Below, piece after piece: positions 15,301-17,916 of a stretch of 17,916 bases of DNA. The stretch's first letter is position 1; each line of letters starts with the position of its first letter. The stretch comes from Treponema sp. UBA1233. Lineage in GTDB: Bacteria > Spirochaetota > Spirochaetia > Treponematales > Treponemataceae. The stretch is taken from NCBI GenBank assembly GCA_002309305.1, contig DBWR01000043.1:98111-116026 (forward strand), read 5' to 3'. The notes beneath the pieces are model-generated. The model was not told the origin of the DNA. It was given only the letters and a program-made list of their open reading frames with translations, and made no database searches. A program made the position numbers and the translations under genes.

Positions 15301-16877
15301 GAAGCTATGGTACTGGCTATGGAATCCAGATAGAAGCGGTCAAGAACAACCTCCGCCTGAATGTCAGTTTTCCTTCCGAATCCGACCGTACCTGAAACCG
15401 AAAGCTCTCCCGGCTGTTCCGCCTCCATATGCGAATAGTCGTTTACAACAAAGGTAAAGTCAACGGAATCTGAAGACGGGAAAATCTCTGCCTGAGCAGC
15501 TGTAAAGACCTGATCTCCAAGATAAAGTTGCGGAATGAAGCATGTAAATCCCTTTGTCATCGGGTCTATGTATATGTCACCGCTTACGCTCTCCCCGTTG
15601 GGCATTGTAAAGTGGCTTACAGAAAGCACACCTGCCGGCATGAGCCTTGGTATGTTGAACGTTCCGGTAAATGACGCACCCAGCATGGGTCCCTGTGCCT
15701 TGAGGCTCTTGATGTTCAGGTCGGTATTGTTCCCCGACATGTTGAATATGAGCCTTTCACCGCGGGCTATTTTCGGCGGTACGTCCATGGATCCAGTCGC
15801 ATTCCATTTGTAGCGGCTGTTCATCACGTTTATGTCAAATGAGGCATCGGTCGTTACCCTCATTCCCTGCATCATGGATATGGTGCTGTTTATCTGCGGA
15901 AGCTTAACCACGCTGAACGGATTCAAGTTTGATGTGCTCAGGTCAATGTGGAAGTCTCCGTTTCCGATGTTGAACTGTGCGATGGCCGAATACGGAAGTC
16001 CCTTTTTTGTCGTACGGAAGTCTACCATGTCACCGCTGTAACGGACCATTATCTCCGTGCTGTAAATCGAATAGTCAGCCTGATTGTGCTTGTCCAATGC
16101 CAAAACCACAGAGGAACCAGAAAGGTTTGAATACAGGTTGCCGTTGGCCGTAAAGACAGCCCCCAGAGTCTTGTTGTCAAGTTTTGCCAGGGTCAGGAGG
16201 AAATTCCCCTTGATTTTTGTGGACAGGGTTTGTCCTCCAGACTCCTTGTTCAAATCCATGGACTTTATCGAGGCCTGGGCGTCAAGACCTTCGTCGCTGT
16301 AATGAATCGTGACATTCTTGAGCTGAACTGCAAAAGGAATTGCAAAAACGGCCTTTCGTATTGCATCAATCGTTTCATCGCTCAACAGTTCTGACTTGAT
16401 TCCCATCTCTTCCAGCTGGGAGCCTATGGTGCTTTCCGGGACAGAATCTTCCGGTTCGGAAAGGGAGGAGGCAAGCTTGGTCAGTTTTTCAATAATTACG
16501 GCAGATTTCCTCCTGTCAAACTCAAAGGTCACGTCGTTTATCAGGAGTTTGGAGAAAGCCTTGTCAAAATTTCCCTTCAAAAGCTCTCGGAGGCTGTACT
16601 TCATGACAGCATTTCGTATTGTAAGCAGGTTTTCGCCGGTATCCGCATCGTAAATTTCTATGCCCCGAAAGTGAATTCCGGTTAAAAGCGAGGGCGAAAG
16701 TGAACGGTAGGTAAAGCCAAGTCCTGTAGTTTCCTGAAGTTTGGCCGTAAACTGGGCCTCATAGGAGCGGACTGCGGCATCTATACGCTTGTAAAGGGGC
16801 CTAAGCGTGGTAATTACCACCCCCACAAGCAAGAGAAAAGCAAGAACTCCCATCGTATTTCGGACCCAACGACGCAT
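12375..16877 (-). CDS. tamB: TamB-family inner-membrane-anchored translocation/assembly protein (DUF490)
   Basis: TamB proteins are anchored in the inner membrane and span the periplasm as a long beta-sheet groove. They take part in outer-membrane protein assembly and, in recent work, in phospholipid transport between the membranes. The 1500-residue protein has one N-terminal membrane helix (residues ~8-25, GVLAFLLLVGVVITTL) after positive residues, an AsmA-like start, and then more than 1000 residues of repeating beta-strands. The C-terminal DUF490 region (~1100-1500) includes LRGGEVFYLSRNFYLKEGRIILNE-type sequence, SESEIMALLGQ near residue 1330, and a final strand ending SWRMQF. The start ATG (16877-16875) has no good ribosome binding site; AAGGA is 15 nt away. 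It is placed directly before bamA. In Borrelia, TamB is known to associate with BamA and no TamA is present. No tamA is visible here either, but the genome is not seen. Confidence 0.93.
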   Translation of the reverse strand: MRRWVRNTMGVLAFLLLVGVVITTLRPLYKRIDAAVRSYEAQFTAKLQETTGLGFTYRSLSPSLLTGIHFRGIEIYDADTGENLLTIRNAVMKYSLRELLKGNFDKAFSKLLINDVTFEFDRRKSAVIIEKLTKLASSLSEPEDSVPESTIGSQLEEMGIKSELLSDETIDAIRKAVFAIPFAVQLKNVTIHYSDEGLDAQASIKSMDLNKESGGQTLSTKIKGNFLLTLAKLDNKTLGAVFTANGNLYSNLSGSSVVLALDKHNQADYSIYSTEIMVRYSGDMVDFRTTKKGLPYSAIAQFNIGNGDFHIDLSTSNLNPFSVVKLPQINSTISMMQGMRVTTDASFDINVMNSRYKWNATGSMDVPPKIARGERLIFNMSGNNTDLNIKSLKAQGPMLGASFTGTFNIPRLMPAGVLSVSHFTMPNGESVSGDIYIDPMTKGFTCFIPQLYLGDQVFTAAQAEIFPSSDSVDFTFVVNDYSHMEAEQPGELSVSGTVGFGRKTDIQAEVVLDRFYLDSIASTIASLLEGETKETVLGFVPKLEPYISSGEMYISTDTKTVTYNVPYLVLANTQKDREVLLLSFDGTDRNVSVSQLDLVYGNQAVQATVDADMDLENGQIIFMTSCNLNSIPYEFSGIYSIGQWLSISGDYGFQLSVNFDNPITGNAQLAGFPLALNSMLFSLSSQVFFSYSNSEGIFVEIESFEVAEIDGNNALQPKVSLMGNVDDKGVIISEIAYVDSMSELNGDGYALWDMGEDGFEDLRFAFTFLNEYSGERIDLDGKLKNPEPGVIPFNGDTVMELFDFEANAKIQSFLMSRFLPLQQDDDTLNGSLTATGTLADPVIKLTVDSLSLQLAGENLNAKGVVDYSSGTVIVSDCDLSWQKLFAKNISGIMDLRQFNGQVKTDLEFKFDEKNSFNAPITISLESPDLPPERETMSALELLSMPENLSVYLDSEALTSTFFTKKIPIHIELQKMPGIAMITSDESLGVSGYIQDDGSLNFLVDKKKPFNFNLSGSIRDSVIDLDISDLYLDMSAFSYLLNSDMLTIYKGVFSGNVNVSGLVSDPILEGFIVLDDIDINSPNFIPEHLTASRMEISLSQDEMEVPSTVFHILDSTLDVSAHVQMDRWAIDDISFFVATRKNGDIPIDINVPLVRLKGMVGLDLKVSYTVDEVNITGDMSLRNSEISVIDNLADLDFSSLVGKKDEAAESINMNVDLSLNIGQKVNFIVNPILRGLVAPDTNIHLTMDTANALWSIAGDVVLRGGEVFYLSRNFYLKEGRIILNETQNSFDPYLTVRAETRERDERGDPVTISLEAVRQNISQFNPVLTASPAKSESEIMALLGQIATGDSTSVGGVVATTSDFLAQTLFVRKIENALRDFLNFDIFSLRTTVLQNAITQGLSGNNENMDSIGNYFDNTTVYIGKYFGSTVYADALMQLTYDKSAEGLFGEDGGLIFHPEVGLEFAAPFANIRWQFAPDLGALDSSWVPATSITLSWRMQF

Positions 16878-16907
16878 TTTTTTACCAAGCCATCCTTATT
16901 TTCCGGA

Positions 16908-16936
16908 TTGCAATTTCACCCCCATTATGTCATAAT
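16908..16936 (+). promoter_or_regulatory. Promoter for tmk with palindromic core elements
   Basis: TTGCAA (16908-16913; 4 of 6) and CATAAT (16931-16936; 5 of 6) are separated by exactly 17 nt, and the -10 ends 45 bp before the tmk ATG. The -35 lies in the 8-bp palindrome ATTGCAAT (16907-16914). The -10 is the right arm of ATTATG-T-CATAAT (16924-16936). The tamB promoter lies between this promoter and tmk, so the two divergent transcripts overlap at their 5' ends. Confidence 0.55.
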
Positions 16937-16943
16937 CTACTTA

Positions 16944-16972
16944 ATTATATCTTATTTTCGATAAATTAATAA
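16944..16972 (-). promoter_or_regulatory. Promoter for tamB (and the downstream outer-membrane genes)
   Basis: On the minus strand a perfect -10 TATAAT (16949-16944) lies 17 nt from TTATTA (16972-16967; 3 of 6 matches to TTGACA). The leader to tamB would be about 60 nt. The weak -35 is the main doubt; the -10 and the divergent context support it. Confidence 0.55.
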
Positions 16973-16981
16973 GGTTTTTTC

Positions 16982-17635
16982 ATGTTATTAAGGAATTTTA
17001 TTGTATTTGAAGGCATTGATGGAGCCGGAACCACCACTCAAACTACCCTGTTAAAAAACAATCCGGCCACAGAAAAGTTTCTCTTTACCGCCGAACCCAC
17101 AAATTCGGAAACAGGGCTTTTTTTGCGCAGGATGCTTAAGGGTGACGTAAAGGTTTCCAACGAGACCGCCGCATATCTTTTTGCCGCAGACAGGAACGAG
17201 CATGTAAACGGCCCCCTGGTGGTCGATGGAGACAGGCATCTTGTAACGGGACTTGCAAAGGCACAGGAACAGGGCTACGTCACGGTAAGCGACAGATATC
17301 TTTTTTCCAGCCTTGCATATCAGAGCATCAACTGCGATCCCAAGATACCGGAAGCACTCAACCAGTTTTTTCCCCTTCCCCGACTCCTGATTTTCCTTGA
17401 CATTGAGCCTTCAGAGGCACTAAAGAGGATGAGCGGAAGAAGCAGCCGTGAAATCTACGAAAAGGAGGACTTCCTGATAAAAACAACAGCCTCCTACCGC
17501 CGCATTATGGACGAATTCTCAAAGCCGGAAAAAAAAGGTGAAATGGAAATCATGCTCATGGACGCCACCAGACCCCCGGAAGAAATCCACAAGACCGTCT
17601 GGCAGAAAATCCAGGAAATAATCCTGAATTCCTAA
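16982..17635 (+). CDS. tmk: Thymidylate kinase (dTMP kinase) with an altered P-loop
   Basis: Converts dTMP to dTDP with ATP, an essential step to dTTP. The 217-residue protein matches the family throughout. FIVFEGIDGAGTTTQ (6-20) holds the P-loop, AEPTNSETGLFLRRML (38-52) matches the usual EPGGT...LR stretch, and ADR lies at 69-71. The DRY motif is in SDRYLFSSLAYQS (103-115), FLDIEPSEAL at 138-147, and a LID region RMSGRSSREIYEKEDFL at 149-165. The unusual point is the Walker A. The residue that should be the ATP-binding lysine in EGIDGAGKTTQ is Thr17 (codon 17030-17032). Every other motif is intact, so I expect a working enzyme, perhaps with the charge supplied elsewhere. The ATG follows AAGG with a 7-nt spacer. 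It is divergent from tamB; tmk next to tamB is, as I recall, also seen in Borrelia. Family is secure; activity is inferred. Confidence 0.93.
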   Translation: MLLRNFIVFEGIDGAGTTTQTTLLKNNPATEKFLFTAEPTNSETGLFLRRMLKGDVKVSNETAAYLFAADRNEHVNGPLVVDGDRHLVTGLAKAQEQGYVTVSDRYLFSSLAYQSINCDPKIPEALNQFFPLPRLLIFLDIEPSEALKRMSGRSSREIYEKEDFLIKTTASYRRIMDEFSKPEKKGEMEIMLMDATRPPEEIHKTVWQKIQEIILNS

Positions 17636-17668
17636 TTCATAATTCCGCATTCCGAATTCATAATTATG
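17627..17668 (+). repeat. Heptanucleotide tandem array at the tmk 3' end
   Basis: Six consecutive 7-bp units: AATTCCT, AATTCAT, AATTCCG, CATTCCG, AATTCAT, AATTATG. The consensus is AATTC followed by two variable bases. The first unit encodes the end of Tmk (Asn-Ser), and the TAA stop at 17633-17635 spans its junction with the second. An 11-bp stretch, AATTCATAATT, therefore occurs twice, 21 bp apart (17634-17644 and 17655-17665). It resembles short tandemly repeated heptamers known from other bacteria, such as cyanobacteria. No GC-rich terminator hairpin is present in the tmk-glyA spacer. Confidence 0.75.
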
Positions 17669-17679
17669 CCTCCCCCTTC

Positions 17680-17706
17680 TTGAATAAAACTCCCAATTGT
17701 TATAGA
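17680..17706 (+). promoter_or_regulatory. Possible promoter for glyA
   Basis: TTGAAT (17680-17685) and TATAGA (17701-17706) are 15 nt apart, shorter than ideal, and the -10 ends 31 bp before the glyA ATG. The match is weak. It is offered because the 102-bp spacer contains no better candidate. Confidence 0.3.
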
Positions 17707-17737
17707 CTTTGCCAAAATTTCTATCTGGAGAATCAAG

Positions 17738-17916
17738 ATGTCAACACCCATTGAAAACTATTTGAATTCCTGCGGCGGAAAACCAAATCCAGCAATGCTT
17801 GCATACGTTGCAAACCTTCAGCAGACCTCAGCCGTCGGACCGGAAATCGCAGCCGATATAGTAAACGAACTGGAAAACCAGAGGCGCCACCTTAAGCTTG
17901 TTGCCAGCGAAAACTA
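17738..17916 (+). CDS. glyA: Serine hydroxymethyltransferase, N-terminal part (cut by window edge)
   Basis: GlyA is a PLP enzyme that converts serine and tetrahydrofolate into glycine and 5,10-methylene-tetrahydrofolate, the methyl donor for dTMP synthesis. Only 59 complete codons are in the window. Residues 50-59 read RRHLKLVASE then Asn, matching the family's highly conserved N-terminal motif (E. coli: HIELIASENY). Upstream of it are about 20 more residues than in E. coli GlyA, including LNSCGGKPNPAMLAYVANL, a feature I associate with treponemal GlyA. The ATG at 17738-17740 has GGAG (17727-17730) 7 nt before it. Its place after tmk fits dTTP supply. In T. pallidum, glyA follows mutS, so here the order differs. 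Family assignment is good despite the truncation. Confidence 0.9.
   Translation, partial: MSTPIENYLNSCGGKPNPAMLAYVANLQQTSAVGPEIAADIVNELENQRRHLKLVASEN

Noticed and set aside
16882..16893. Tiny upstream frame ATG GCT TGG TAA before tamB, as a possible leader peptide
   Set aside because: AAGG abuts the ATG with no spacer, and three codons carry no attenuation signal. It is best seen as chance.

Overview
The window reads as a chromosomal housekeeping region of a spirochaete, most likely a Treponema of moderate GC content. The evidence is gene content and order. The run tmk / tamB - bamA - skp - mutS - comF matches, from memory, the Borrelia tmk-to-comF block and the T. pallidum TamB-BamA-OmpH-MutS block. 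The run cheW - SpsC-like - nadK - recN - conserved hypothetical matches the T. pallidum block that begins with its CheW gene. I could not check either comparison by search. No mobile element, tRNA, rRNA, CRISPR array or phage gene is visible.

Layout. Positions 1-16877 are a single minus-strand run of eleven genes with gaps of 131 bp or less and several overlaps. In transcription order they are: tamB (12375-16877), bamA (9876-12359), skp/ompH (9208-9744), mutS (6626-9202), comF (5791-6555), cheW (5246-5737), an SpsC-like degenerate DegT-family protein (4122-5243), nadK (3255-4106), recN (1562-3262), a conserved hypothetical protein (759-1562) and an HD-domain protein cut by the left edge (1-746). 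A 104-bp divergent spacer (16878-16981) carries back-to-back promoters. To its right, tmk (16982-17635) and the start of glyA (17738 to the right edge) lie on the plus strand, separated by a 102-bp spacer with a heptanucleotide tandem array. No gap without a gene exceeds 131 bp.

How the genes fit together. TamB, BamA and Skp form an outer-membrane biogenesis module: an inner-membrane-anchored bridge, the barrel-insertion pore and a periplasmic chaperone. MutS and RecN belong to DNA repair, ComF to DNA uptake or phosphoribosyl chemistry, and CheW to chemotaxis. NadK, Tmk and GlyA supply NADP, dTTP and one-carbon units. A good promoter directly upstream of cheW suggests that the lower six genes (cheW to the HD gene) are transcribed on their own as well as by read-through.

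I found no new multi-gene system such as defence, biosynthesis or a mobile element. The observations most worth a second look are the SpsC-like protein that has lost the PLP-binding lysine and gained an acidic insert, the thymidylate kinase whose Walker A lysine is threonine, and the heptanucleotide array that supplies the tmk stop codon.
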